A stretch of 52,888 nt of DNA from a virus, in the IMG/VR virus record IMGVR_UViG_3300046703_000201, positions 1 to 52,888 of that record, one strand, 5' to 3'. The translations under genes and the position numbers were made by a program. Numbering within the stretch: the stretch's first letter is position 1; each line of letters begins with the position of its first letter. A model generated the notes under the pieces. It made no database searches, was not told the DNA's origin, and saw only the letters and a list, made by a program, of their open reading frames with translations. This document shows positions 1-8,394 of the stretch, one piece after another.

Positions 1-96
1 GCGGCACAGGATTTTGTGTTTTTATGGACGATGACCGAGCCGGTAAAGTTTACCGTGGTGGGCGGGTCGGTGAGCGTAAGGCAGCAGGAGAAGTGA
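1..96 (+). CDS. C-terminal end of a late (probably structural) protein, partial
   Basis: Frame 1 is open from the first base to a TGA at 94-96 and gives the last 31 residues of a protein ending ...VRQQEK. There is no domain to name. It lies just before late ejection-type genes, so a tail or virion protein is the likeliest origin. The open gene at the right end of the window does not join this frame, so the start is outside the window. Confidence 0.45.
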   Translation, partial: AAQDFVFLWTMTEPVKFTVVGGSVSVRQQEK

Positions 97-100
97 GACA

Positions 101-144
101 GGATTCAGGATTCAGGATTCAGGATTCAGGATTCGGGATTCGGG
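101..144. repeat. Tandem heptamer array, (GGATTCA)4(GGATTCG)2
   Basis: Six exact consecutive 7-bp units follow the stop codon of the partial gene. The same unit, or its complement, recurs at 3097, 8872, 39781 and 46499. The array is intergenic and in no reading frame. Confidence 0.9.
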
Positions 145-147
145 CGT

Positions 148-170
148 AGGGGCGCGATTCATCGCGCCCT
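148..170. repeat. Perfect hairpin, REP-like variant
   Basis: GGGCGCGAT / ATCGCGCCC form a perfect 9-bp stem with a 2-nt loop, preceded by GTAGG as in the longer REP-like elements. It overlaps the stop codon of the leftward gene at 169-387. There is no T tract, so a classical terminator is unlikely. Confidence 0.7.
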
Positions 171-387
171 ATAACCATGTTTCTACGATTTGCGGTTCGT
201 CGTGTTCATTTCGGGAAAAACAAATCAAACCTACGGGAATAACCGAACGGACATCTTCCAAAAGATCACAAACAATTAAAGGTTCGGCATCCGGGATTGG
301 TCCAGATTTTCCGATAACAAAACGGCGAACTATCCATTTTTTTGGATAGTCGGTAGGATCGAAATAAACGGTGAAGGTTTCAAGCAT
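169..387 (-). CDS. Conserved small protein of unknown function (72 aa)
   Basis: Soluble 72-residue protein opening MLETFTVYFDPTDYPKKW, with no signal peptide or membrane segment. It is the last gene of a leftward five-gene block that opposes the surrounding late genes. Its ATG overlaps the stop of the preceding gene (TAATG), which suggests translational coupling. I do not recognise a function. Confidence 0.65.
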   Translation of the reverse strand: MLETFTVYFDPTDYPKKWIVRRFVIGKSGPIPDAEPLIVCDLLEDVRSVIPVGLICFSRNEHDEPQIVETWL

Positions 388-875
388 TATTGAACATCAT
401 CTGTCACCAACAGATTTGCAAAACGTCCGATTGCCTTATTCGGCTTGGTGAAATCAGGCACCTCGGCAGTTCGTTTTTTATCAATGTCGGTTTTTATTTC
501 GGACATCCCGATCCACATGCCATATTTTGTTTCCAATGTATACATGACGGCATCAACGCGATCAGGATGATGCTCAAGTGATTTACTTTTGTCACGTTTT
601 GTATCTGCCTCTGGATTTGTATTAAGCATCCACGCTTCGGATACGAAAATCAGATATTCGGGGCGGAATTTTTTCGCAATCTGGGAAATCATTATGGATG
701 AAAGAGATTTTGCTCGTTCATCACGAAAATCAAGCATTACTGGTTGTATCTCAGCAGACCGGCATAAAAAAACAATAGGTTGAAGATTCTCGTCCGCTGT
801 AATTAGTTCGTGGCTTATCTTGACGATTGAATTTACAGTTTCTCTGAATTGTTCCGGTATGCAGTCTATTGTCAT
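387..875 (-). CDS. Hypothetical protein (162 aa)
   Basis: Soluble protein with a central stretch giving a plausible alpha/beta fold (EYLIFVSEAWMLN) followed by a charged segment. No catalytic motif is recognised. It sits between the zinc-ribbon gene and the 72-aa gene in one leftward unit, with close spacing upstream and a 1-nt overlap downstream. It is probably accessory cargo rather than a virion protein, given its orientation. Confidence 0.65.
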   Translation of the reverse strand: MTIDCIPEQFRETVNSIVKISHELITADENLQPIVFLCRSAEIQPVMLDFRDERAKSLSSIMISQIAKKFRPEYLIFVSEAWMLNTNPEADTKRDKSKSLEHHPDRVDAVMYTLETKYGMWIGMSEIKTDIDKKRTAEVPDFTKPNKAIGRFANLLVTDDVQ

Positions 876-886
876 TTTTTCATCCT

Positions 887-1162
887 TTAATGTTTATTGG
901 ACTTGGCAAACAGCGGATTAAAATGGATTTTGCGCAATAGTTTCTGGATTGATTCGTCATTAGCAACCATGCTTGTTTCGCCCTCGGTCAATTGCCGCAG
1001 AATCAGATCATCATTGAATGCCATCAAATTGCCGCAATACAGACAAATCGTGATGTCACCCGATTTTGGTTTATCTTCATCGTCAACGCAAGAAGTGCCG
1101 TCAAGAACTTTTTTGCAGCTAGAGCAATACGAAGCTTTGATGCGTTGTGGTTGACCGAGCAT
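887..1162 (-). CDS. Small zinc-ribbon protein (91 aa)
   Basis: Two CxxC knuckles, SSCKK and CLYCG, separated by about 24 residues, make a probable zinc ribbon. The C-terminal half is helical. The start is one base from the stop of the upstream vapD-like gene, so the two are co-transcribed. Partner and substrate are unknown. Confidence 0.7.
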   Translation of the reverse strand: MLGQPQRIKASYCSSCKKVLDGTSCVDDEDKPKSGDITICLYCGNLMAFNDDLILRQLTEGETSMVANDESIQKLLRKIHFNPLFAKSNKH

Positions 1163-1441
1163 TTATTTTTTCACCACTTGAGTAAAGTCTGACCACTGCT
1201 CTACGCGAAATGCGCGTATATCCCGAACGGCCTTGGGAAACCAATCCAAAGTGCGCAATGCCTGAATCGCTTCAAACAGAATCGCCATATCTTCATTCTG
1301 TGTCATATAAAGACTGCCTTGCACTCGAACATAGCTAAACTCAAACAGGATCGCGCCAATGTCAATATAGGCTTGCGACACACCTTTGGGATGGTGTTTT
1401 TCTGTTTCGGAAACAGTCAGGTCAAAGGCGATTGCGTACAT
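1163..1441 (-). CDS. vapD: VapD-family protein (Cas2-like endoribonuclease)
   Basis: The 92-residue protein has the VapD hallmarks: MYAIAFDL at the N terminus, HHPKGVSQAY, a central VQGS-Y segment with NEDMA, and the C-terminal VRDIRAFRVEQWSDFT. Characterised VapD proteins are homologous to Cas2 and cleave RNA. Length is normal for the family. No Cas gene, repeat array or clear antitoxin lies nearby. It sits in a leftward accessory block inside the late region, so a role in host takeover, maintenance or defence is inference. Confidence 0.88.
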   Translation of the reverse strand: MYAIAFDLTVSETEKHHPKGVSQAYIDIGAILFEFSYVRVQGSLYMTQNEDMAILFEAIQALRTLDWFPKAVRDIRAFRVEQWSDFTQVVKK

Positions 1442-1450
1442 TTTTTCCTT

Positions 1451-1732
1451 TCAGACCGGAAAATAGAGTTTGAGCGCAACCATCAACACGCCACCGACGA
1501 CGATACCGAGCATCCATGTGATGAGACGAATGTCGGCTTTTACATCCTTTATTTCATCACTTAGCTGTCGCTCTACCTTGTCCAAATCAGCCTTTGTGGC
1601 AAGTGTATTGTCAATGGAATGGTCAAGTATTTCTTGCTGAACTTTTAGCAATGCTTCGGCCTGCACGGTCGGCATACCTGCCGTTTCAAGTTCCTTGATG
1701 AATTTGTATGTATCAAACGTAATTGTGCTCAT
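1451..1732 (-). CDS. DUF1640-type coiled-coil membrane protein
   Basis: Opens MSTITFDTYKFIKELETAG, followed by a long heptad-rich coiled coil containing ATKADLDKVERQL. It ends with one transmembrane helix (ITWMLGIVVGGVLMVALKLYF), so it is probably tail-anchored in the inner membrane. This is the usual order for DUF1640 proteins, which are frequent in phages and have no settled function. It is the first gene of the leftward block and diverges from the GNAT gene. Confidence 0.8.
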   Translation of the reverse strand: MSTITFDTYKFIKELETAGMPTVQAEALLKVQQEILDHSIDNTLATKADLDKVERQLSDEIKDVKADIRLITWMLGIVVGGVLMVALKLYFPV

Positions 1733-1760
1733 GGCTAAATCATAACACAGGAAAAAACCG

Positions 1761-2216
1761 ATGATCGAATTTTCCCGTTGTGCGTTTCAGTTGGTTGAGG
1801 AGAATTTTCATCTCATCAGGGAACACTGGGAAGAAGTGGTGCGCGATGAAAGACCGCTTGACCCATATTGGGAAATTTACCGCAGCACGGAACAGATCGG
1901 CAACCTGATTTGTTACTGCGCAAAAAAAGAAAATGAAGTGGTGGGCTACACCGTGTTCTTCCTGCAACCGGACATCCACAGTCGCAAGATCATCATCGCT
2001 TCAAACAATACCGTATTCCTGAAAAAAGAATGCCGCGAGGGTGGCGGCGGATTGCGTTTCATCAAATATTGCGACACAGAACTTGAAAAACTCGGCGTAA
2101 ACAGAATTGCCTGGCACATGACGCCCTATGTGGATTTTTCCGGTGCGCTAAAACACATGGGTTACCGGCAGTTTGCCACGATTTATATCAGAGATATTGG
2201 AGCAAAAAATGTGTGA
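1761..2216 (+). CDS. GNAT-fold protein of the ejection cluster
   Basis: The 151-residue protein looks like a GNAT: an ENEVVGYTVFFLQP beta-strand pair, then a glycine-rich acetyl-CoA loop (REGGGGLRFIKYCD), then a C-terminal GALKHMGYRQF strand. GNAT-like proteins often precede internal virion proteins in podophages. The next gene starts inside its last codons (ATGTGA), which supports co-translation with the DNA-transfer protein. Whether it acetylates anything or is structural is unknown. Confidence 0.75.
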   Translation: MIEFSRCAFQLVEENFHLIREHWEEVVRDERPLDPYWEIYRSTEQIGNLICYCAKKENEVVGYTVFFLQPDIHSRKIIIASNNTVFLKKECREGGGGLRFIKYCDTELEKLGVNRIAWHMTPYVDFSGALKHMGYRQFATIYIRDIGAKNV

Positions 2217-3099
2217 TCCGATGACCATCATGGCAGGAGCAAGCGTTGTAAGCGGACTGATCGGTGCAGATGCAGCATCTTCGGCGGCAGCGACCCAGGC
2301 GGCAACCGGACAGCAAGCGATTACCGGACAACAACAGGCACTGGCCGAACAACGCAAACTAATGCAGCCTTACGTGGGCGCGGGCGAAACCGCGTTGCAG
2401 CAACTGGTGGCGGGTACTGCACCCGGTGGCGAGTTTGCCAAGCCTTATGAATTAGGCTCTGCGTTGCCGGAAATGGGCACCTTCAAGGCCGGAGAATCAG
2501 AGGCGCAAACATTTGCCCGCGACCAAGCGCTGAAAGCCATGCAGGAACAAATGCAGCGCGGCGGACAGGGGTTATCCAGCAATGCCATTGTGGGCGCCGG
2601 CCAAACCGCCGCCAAGATCGGCTCGGAATACGAACAACAGGCGTTCAATCAATGGTTGCAGCAGCAGCAGTTGGGCTATGGGCAAGCCTTGACCGGACGG
2701 CAAACCGCCTTGACCGAACAACAAGCCCAACGCCAGGCGCAACTTTCGCCGCTGGAATATCTCACCAATATCGGTCAAGCCGGGGCAGCAGGCACGGCAG
2801 GCGCGGTCGGCACCTCGGCGGGCAACATCGGCAACCTGCAAACCGGCATCGGCAACGTGCAAGCGGCAGGGCAGGTTGGGCAGGCTGGGGCATTGGCCGG
2901 CGGCATCGGCAATGTCGGGCAGATGATGTTTTTGCAGGACTTGCTGAAGCCGACGGCATCGGCAGTAACAACGAATCCGGCATCAAATCAAATCCCCACG
3001 CTGGCGACCGGACTGGGTGGAAGCACCCAAATGGGGACTGGTGGATATACCCAGATGCAATACCCCGGCACTACTTTTACGCTGGGACAGCAATACTGA
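2209..3099 (+). CDS. P22 gp7-like DNA transfer / ejection protein
   Basis: This is a 296-residue, Ala/Gln/Gly-rich protein opening MCDPMTIMAGASVVSGLIG, with a hydrophobic N-terminal helix and long Gln-rich helices containing QQQQLGYGQA. That composition and the upstream GNAT gene are typical of DNA-transfer proteins ejected by P22-like and other podophages. ATG 2209 is chosen because it overlaps the GNAT stop and follows TTGGAG. An in-frame codon at 2173 lacks a comparable ribosome site. Confidence 0.78.
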   Translation: MCDPMTIMAGASVVSGLIGADAASSAAATQAATGQQAITGQQQALAEQRKLMQPYVGAGETALQQLVAGTAPGGEFAKPYELGSALPEMGTFKAGESEAQTFARDQALKAMQEQMQRGGQGLSSNAIVGAGQTAAKIGSEYEQQAFNQWLQQQQLGYGQALTGRQTALTEQQAQRQAQLSPLEYLTNIGQAGAAGTAGAVGTSAGNIGNLQTGIGNVQAAGQVGQAGALAGGIGNVGQMMFLQDLLKPTASAVTTNPASNQIPTLATGLGGSTQMGTGGYTQMQYPGTTFTLGQQY

Positions 3100-3134
3100 A
3101 TCCAAAATCCTGAATCCCGAATCCTGAATCCCGA
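3097..3134. repeat. Tandem heptamer array (complement orientation)
   Basis: Five consecutive 7-bp units of TGAATCC/AAAATCC/CGAATCC run from 3097 to 3131. The TGA stop of the DNA-transfer gene is the first three bases of the first unit. The array ends 9 bp before the next ATG, beside its GAGAG ribosome-binding sequence. Confidence 0.88.
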
Positions 3135-3143
3135 GAGACCATC

Positions 3144-4697
3144 ATGGCACTAGACCCTAACATCCCGCTTTCCATGCCCAAGCAACCTTCTCCTATGGAG
3201 CAGATGGGTCAGGCATACGACCTGGCCGGGGCGATGGAAAAACAGAAGTCCATGCAGGAACAGCGGCAGGATTCGGCCAACCTGCAACAGTACCTTAAGG
3301 AAGGCGGAAATCTGGATACGCCGGAGGGTTTAACCAAAGCAGCGGAATGGGCGAAAGGAACATTGTCGCCCGGCGGTTATCAGACCATCATTAAGGCCGG
3401 TCAGGAAAAAGAGGTAAATCGTCTGAAACAGGTTGAAGCATTGGCGAAACTGGATGAAATTAAATTCGGCAATATGCTAAAAACAACCGAAATTCTTACA
3501 AATACCATAGGGCCTTTGCTCACAGAACACGACCAACGTGCTGGTGCAACAGGCGAGGCAGGCGTTGGCAAGCAACAAGCGGCAGAAGAATTCAAAACCA
3601 AATTGCAACCCGTATTGCAAAATCTGGTACAGAACAAAGTTATCACACCAGAACAAGCCGCGCAACATGCCAATGACACGCCCGAACAGGCGCGAAGAGT
3701 GCTGGAAAGCACAACTTCTGGTCAGAAAATGTTGCAGGATGCCGAAACATTACGCAAAACCCGCGCCGAAGCATCGCAAAAAGAACTCGGCGATGAAGCA
3801 ATCCGGCAAAACTTGGTCAAGCAATTCGGCGAAACCAGCCCGCAGGTTAAACGGTTCGATAATATGCAATCGGCGAAACTGGCGCATGAACAGCGGCTGG
3901 CGAAGGGAGTTGGACTTGGTGGTGTTGGTGGGTCAACAGGTTTACCTGCAAAAGGCTGGAAATTCGTTCAATCATCTGAAGGCATTTATCGCGCCAATCC
4001 AAATGCTGGTATTGTTCAAAAACAGGATGAAGAAACAGGGGAATGGTCGCAAGTTCTTGAAAGCGCAATGCCGGTTGAAGTAGTAGAAAAATTGGGCGGC
4101 GCAAAAGGCGTCAGTGCTATTACTGATCGTTTGAATCGTCGCACCATGACTGCGGCAGGCGAAGTATCGCGCGCTCTTAATATGGTAGCGATGATGCCGG
4201 TAGGTCAATCAGAAGGGATATTCAATTATGATAAACCGAGTGGAATTACAACAGCAATAAAACGTGAGATGACTTCGCAAGAAGCAATTGACTACAACGC
4301 CGCCACATCGGCAATGGCTTTGGAATTGACGACACTGCTGCGAGGCGGTATGCAGTTGAATGAAGCAGAAATAAAGGAAGTCAAGGAAGGTTTGACAGTA
4401 CAACCTGGCATGAATATCGGAAATGCACGATTCAGATTCGCCAATACCGTATCAAAAGTTTTAACTGCTTTGGAAAATTTTGAGCCGACATCATCGCAAC
4501 AAGCAGATCAAAAAGAAAAATACATCAAGGAATTGTCCAAATATCCAAGTCCTGAACAGGTTTATCAGGAAAACCGGACAGGTCAAGTTAAAAAACAAAC
4601 AATGGCTGAGAGTTTGGCTAAAACAAAAGCAAAAGCAAAAGCGGAACCCAAAGAAGATTTTGCTGCCATGCTTAAAAGTCTTGGAGTAAAGAAATGA
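3144..4697 (+). CDS. Probable internal virion / ejection protein (517 aa)
   Basis: Long, Gln/Lys/Ala-rich, largely helical protein (opens MALDPNIPLSMPKQPSPMEQ) with no enzyme motif. It lies between the gp7-like gene and another helical protein, in the place of P22 gp20/gp16-type ejection proteins. Its stop overlaps the next start (AAATGA). The C terminus is a Lys/Ala-rich tail with TKAKAKAEPK. Function is inferred from position and composition. Confidence 0.65.
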   Translation: MALDPNIPLSMPKQPSPMEQMGQAYDLAGAMEKQKSMQEQRQDSANLQQYLKEGGNLDTPEGLTKAAEWAKGTLSPGGYQTIIKAGQEKEVNRLKQVEALAKLDEIKFGNMLKTTEILTNTIGPLLTEHDQRAGATGEAGVGKQQAAEEFKTKLQPVLQNLVQNKVITPEQAAQHANDTPEQARRVLESTTSGQKMLQDAETLRKTRAEASQKELGDEAIRQNLVKQFGETSPQVKRFDNMQSAKLAHEQRLAKGVGLGGVGGSTGLPAKGWKFVQSSEGIYRANPNAGIVQKQDEETGEWSQVLESAMPVEVVEKLGGAKGVSAITDRLNRRTMTAAGEVSRALNMVAMMPVGQSEGIFNYDKPSGITTAIKREMTSQEAIDYNAATSAMALELTTLLRGGMQLNEAEIKEVKEGLTVQPGMNIGNARFRFANTVSKVLTALENFEPTSSQQADQKEKYIKELSKYPSPEQVYQENRTGQVKKQTMAESLAKTKAKAKAEPKEDFAAMLKSLGVKK

Positions 4698-6211
4698 CTG
4701 ATTACACTCTGGACGAATTGGAAGCGGGTGTTCGCGCCGCGATGGGGAAAGGCGATACCGAGACAGCAAAAAAACTGGGAGCCGAATATGTCCGGTTAGA
4801 AGCTGAAGGGAAGCATGACGCGACCGAATACGCGCCAGCCAAGGAATCCATCCTTGAAAAAGGGGTGAAGTTTCTCACGGGAGCCAGTCAGGCAAAGCGC
4901 GAAATAGGTGGAGCAGTAGCCGAGCCGATTTTACAACAGGCGACCGGCATGATTGCCAAGCCGATTTCGGAGATCGCGGGTCTTGCCGCCACGGGATATG
5001 AAATGGCGACCGGCGGCGAAGGTGCGCAAAACATACCCGGCTTCCAAAGAGAACTGCAAGAAAAACTGACTTATCAACCGAAAACAGAGGCTGGCAAGTC
5101 TGCATACAATCCACTGACAGCCATTCCAATGGCGCTCGGAAAAGCGATTGGATTAGTCACGCCGGAAAAAGCTGCGGAGAGCGAAGCTCTTACCCTCGGC
5201 GGGATGGCGCGAAATATTGCAAGCGAGGCAGTGCCTCAAGCAATTGGACTGGCAGGAATGAAGACCGCGCCCAAAGCCGCTATTCCCGCGCAAAAAGCCG
5301 CAGAGTCATTACGTGCTGGCGCCGAGCGTTTAATGAAAAGTTCTTTGAAACCAACGGCGAAAGATTTGCTGAATGGCAAAGCAGCCAAAGCCATAGATAC
5401 CATGCTGGAAAAAGGTATTCCTGCCACTCCGAAAGGAATAGAACAAGTTCGCGCTCAGATTGATGTTCTTAATGAGCAGATTAGAGACGTTATTGCCAAT
5501 TCTCCGGAGCGAGTAGAAACGCAAAAATTAGTGCGTCCAATTGTTGAAAAATTAAAATATTTCAGAGAGCAAGCTAATCCAAATGCGGACATAAGTGCAA
5601 TTAAAAGTTCGTGGAACGAATTCAAAAACCATCTTTTGTTGCAACATGAAACACCAGAAAAAATAATACCTGCAAAAGTTGATCCATATACAGGAGTAAC
5701 CACTCCTGAAAAAGTTATTCCCGCCAGCGGGAAAGAAGATATGTCTATCCAAGTTGCGCAAGCGTTGAAGCAGGGCACCTATAAGCAATTAGCCAAGAAA
5801 TACGGACAACTTGGAAGTGCGGATGTGGAAGCGCAAAAAGCGATTGCGCGTGGACTGAAAGAGCAAGTCGCAAAACAGGCACCAGAAGTTGTACCTCTCA
5901 ATTTGGAAGAATCAAAACTTCTTAATGTTCTGTCAGTAGCGGAACGGCGTATTGTGATGGAGGCAAACAAAAACCCGATGGGATTGGCTTTGCTTACAAA
6001 AGACCCGAAAGCATGGGCCGCATTCATGGCTGATAGATCGGCAACTGCCAAATCACTTCTGGCGCGCATCATGAATAGAGCTTCAAAAAGAATGTCTGGC
6101 GCAGCATCAAGTGGAACAGCACAAAAAGCAATGGAAACCGCATCTGCAATGGCACCATCTCAAACTGACAAAGAACGTCAACCCAAACCCCTCGCGGAAG
6201 CCTTTCAATGA
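4694..6211 (+). CDS. Probable internal virion / ejection protein (505 aa)
   Basis: It starts inside the stop of the preceding gene (ATGA), so the two are coupled. The N terminus is acidic-helical (MTDYTLDELEAGVRAAMG), followed by Gly/Ala-rich stretches such as EIAGLAATGYEMATGG that may be membrane-active, then a helical middle and an Ala/Ser-rich end. No catalytic motif is visible. Position and composition suggest a third ejection protein. Confidence 0.62.
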   Translation: MTDYTLDELEAGVRAAMGKGDTETAKKLGAEYVRLEAEGKHDATEYAPAKESILEKGVKFLTGASQAKREIGGAVAEPILQQATGMIAKPISEIAGLAATGYEMATGGEGAQNIPGFQRELQEKLTYQPKTEAGKSAYNPLTAIPMALGKAIGLVTPEKAAESEALTLGGMARNIASEAVPQAIGLAGMKTAPKAAIPAQKAAESLRAGAERLMKSSLKPTAKDLLNGKAAKAIDTMLEKGIPATPKGIEQVRAQIDVLNEQIRDVIANSPERVETQKLVRPIVEKLKYFREQANPNADISAIKSSWNEFKNHLLLQHETPEKIIPAKVDPYTGVTTPEKVIPASGKEDMSIQVAQALKQGTYKQLAKKYGQLGSADVEAQKAIARGLKEQVAKQAPEVVPLNLEESKLLNVLSVAERRIVMEANKNPMGLALLTKDPKAWAAFMADRSATAKSLLARIMNRASKRMSGAASSGTAQKAMETASAMAPSQTDKERQPKPLAEAFQ

Positions 6212-6232
6212 AACTCTTATTAGGTTATTAGA

Positions 6233-6448
6233 CTATTCAAAAGCACCCATTTGGATGAATTCTCCTGTAGTGGAGTTAAATCGGAACTCGGTATAAAACA
6301 TACCGTAGCCGATAACTTTTGCGCTTCCATCAGAACAATTGATATAAGAATAATTGTTCAAAAAGTTTTTTTCATCTTCATATTTGCCTTCGGTGAATTC
6401 AACGCCGAAATCCGTCAGTAATTGTTTTAATCGTTCATAATCCGTCAT
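6233..6448 (-). CDS. Small hypothetical protein (71 aa)
   Basis: Leftward gene between two rightward late genes. The start at 6448 (MTDYERLKQLLTDFGVEF) follows GGAGTAACAACC. Upstream in-frame codons have no such site and would run into the next gene. The C-terminal half resembles a small beta-sheet (IGYGMFYTEFRFNSTTGEFI). The fold recalls small immunity-type proteins, but no specific family is assigned. Confidence 0.6.
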   Translation of the reverse strand: MTDYERLKQLLTDFGVEFTEGKYEDEKNFLNNYSYINCSDGSAKVIGYGMFYTEFRFNSTTGEFIQMGAFE

Positions 6449-6501
6449 GGTTGTTACTCCTAATTTATTTAACATTGCATTATAGCGGATAGCACAAATA
6501 T

Positions 6502-7830
6502 ATGAAACTCCTAATCCTCGACACCGAAAACTGCGCACTCTCCTGGGCGTGGCGCGCGGCGGAGGCTGGGCATCAGGTGCGCTGGTTTGTGAAGCCGGAG
6601 GCGTTGGATGTGAAGGAAGTGGGGCGCGGGTTCCGAGGAATAGAGCGGGTGGATAACTTTGTGCCTTCGCTCAAGTGGGCGGACTTGATTATCGTGTCCG
6701 GCAATGACAAGTACATCGAGCGGCTGACGGCGCTGAAGAAACAGGGCTATCCGGTATTCGGCCCCACGACCGAATCGGCCAAACTGGAAATCTCGCGCAA
6801 GGCGGGGATGGAGTTGCTGGAAAAAGTGGGGATCGAGGTGGTGCCTTACGAAACCTTCAAGTCGATGGAAGATGCTTACAAACAGGTTGAGCAATCCGGC
6901 GAGCGGTTTGTGTTCAAGACGATGGGGGACAATGAGGATAAGTCGCTCACTTACGTTTCCAAATCCGCCGCCGACATGCTGACCTGGATGGACGGCAAGA
7001 TCAAACAGAAGCAGCAGCCCAAGGGTGAGGTGATGTTGCAGGAGTTTGTGAAGGGTATCGAGATGGGCGTGTCGCGCTTCATGGGCAGCAAGGGGTTTAT
7101 TGGCCCGTGGAACGAGTCGTTCGAGTACAAGAAGATGATGCCGGGAAACTACGGTCCGAATACTGGCGAGATGGGCACGATTGCCTATTTCACGCCGGAT
7201 AGCAAGTTGGGTGATGATACGCTGGGCAAGTTGGAAGAGGAACTGGTGGGCATGGGACATACCGGCGACATCGCGTTGGGCTTTATGATCCCCGAAGACG
7301 GCATTCCGCGCCCGACCGAGTTTACCGCGCGCTGGGGCTGGCCGATAGGCAACATGATGCTGGCCGCTATCGAGGGCGACCCGGTGGTGTGGATGAAGGA
7401 TGCGCTGGACGGCAAGGATACGACTTCATTCAAGCAGGACATCGGTTGCTGCCTGGTGCTGGCGCATGGCGATTTTCCGCGTGCGGAATTGCCGCTGGAA
7501 CAGGTGCAGGATTTGCCGATTTACGGCATTACCCGTGGCAACAAGAAATACCTGCATCCGCAGAGCGTGAAGATTGATGTGATGCCGGACATGGATGGCG
7601 ACAAGGTGACGCGCAGGCCGGTGTGGAATACGACTGAGCGTTATGCGCTGGTGGTGACAGGGTTTGGCAAGGATGTAAAGCAGGCATCGGAGCGCGCCTA
7701 CAAGACGATGGGGCAATTGAACCTGGCGAACTCGATTGTGCGCGATGATGTGGGCGAGGACTTGAAGGAGAAATTGCCGCAATTGCACAAGATGGGGTAT
7801 GCTTTGCATTGTTCTTATTCGGGTGAATAG
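6502..7830 (+). CDS. ATP-grasp protein resembling phosphoribosylamine-glycine ligase (PurD)
   Basis: The 442-residue protein begins MKLLILDTENCALSWAWRAA, the N-terminal fold of GAR synthetase, and continues with an ATP-grasp core: FKTMGDNEDKSLTYVS (phosphate loop and lysine), EVMLQEFVKGIEMGVSRF, then PRPTEFTARWGWP, close to the PurD metal-binding motif. Bacterial PurD condenses 5-phosphoribosylamine with glycine in purine synthesis. It is about normal PurD length. It lies among virion genes, not beside other pur genes. A non-purine ligase role is possible, since the family recurs in phages. Confidence 0.78.
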   Translation: MKLLILDTENCALSWAWRAAEAGHQVRWFVKPEALDVKEVGRGFRGIERVDNFVPSLKWADLIIVSGNDKYIERLTALKKQGYPVFGPTTESAKLEISRKAGMELLEKVGIEVVPYETFKSMEDAYKQVEQSGERFVFKTMGDNEDKSLTYVSKSAADMLTWMDGKIKQKQQPKGEVMLQEFVKGIEMGVSRFMGSKGFIGPWNESFEYKKMMPGNYGPNTGEMGTIAYFTPDSKLGDDTLGKLEEELVGMGHTGDIALGFMIPEDGIPRPTEFTARWGWPIGNMMLAAIEGDPVVWMKDALDGKDTTSFKQDIGCCLVLAHGDFPRAELPLEQVQDLPIYGITRGNKKYLHPQSVKIDVMPDMDGDKVTRRPVWNTTERYALVVTGFGKDVKQASERAYKTMGQLNLANSIVRDDVGEDLKEKLPQLHKMGYALHCSYSGE

Positions 7831-7832
7831 CA

Positions 7833-8102
7833 ATGTCTGATGACCTTCAGCGTGATGAAAACGAAGCACTCAAATATCAACTTGCAAAGCTCAGATTATG
7901 TGTCGCCAGAATCGCTCAAGCAGCTAAATTTCATAACCCGTATTTAGATGAGTTTTTGATGGTTGAAGATAAATTGCATCAAGCCTGTCATGATTACACA
8001 GATGGCTCCAATTCTAGATGGATTTCTTGTTGTTTACAAATCCGGCTTTTCGTAGAGGCTTTGGAACGCGAAGAAAAAAATAATGCAAAACGGGATAATT
8101 GA
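7833..8102 (+). CDS. Hypothetical protein (89 aa)
   Basis: Small charged helical protein (MSDDLQRDENEALKYQLAKL, likely a coiled coil) starting 3 bp after the ATP-grasp stop, so clearly in the same operon. Its last 20 bases overlap the next gene in another frame. No function recognised. Confidence 0.6.
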   Translation: MSDDLQRDENEALKYQLAKLRLCVARIAQAAKFHNPYLDEFLMVEDKLHQACHDYTDGSNSRWISCCLQIRLFVEALEREEKNNAKRDN

Positions 8103-8394
8103 ACCCGGAACTGAACGGGGAATGAATTTCGGATTTAATAATGACCTTTTTCGCGGGTATTTATGGAAAGAAGATAATCGAATTCTGCTTTCCTTGGTAA
8201 TCAGTCTTGACGAAGGAAAAGGCAATCTGTCACGCTTGTTTGACGCCATTGAACATCTCGGATATGAAATTGCCGTGCCTACGCCAATGGGCAAGATGAA
8301 GGAAATTTTGCTGCATAAAAAGTTTGTGTCGTTTATTGAACATGACAATCGAATGGGTGCAGTTGAAGTTTGGATGCGTCAAAAAAGCCAATGA
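8083..8394 (+). CDS. Hypothetical protein (103 aa)
   Basis: Soluble protein containing MNFGFNNDLFRGYLWKEDN and GKMKEILLHKKFVSFIEHDN. The start may be the later ATG at 8122 (MNFGF...), which would remove the overlap with the upstream gene. Its stop overlaps the following ATG (ATGA). Function unknown. Confidence 0.55.
   Translation: MQNGIIEPGTERGMNFGFNNDLFRGYLWKEDNRILLSLVISLDEGKGNLSRLFDAIEHLGYEIAVPTPMGKMKEILLHKKFVSFIEHDNRMGAVEVWMRQKSQ

Noticed and set aside
101-144. CRISPR-like repeats
   Set aside because: Units are contiguous heptamers without spacers.
1163-1441. A CRISPR-Cas remnant because of the Cas2-like protein
   Set aside because: The sequence is VapD-type. There are no Cas1 or other cas genes, and no direct-repeat/spacer array anywhere.
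2652-3113. Alternative-frame proteins across the Gln/Ala-rich DNA-transfer gene and similar shadow frames over the ATP-grasp and coat genes
   Set aside because: They are low-complexity reflections of a strong coding frame, without ribosome sites.
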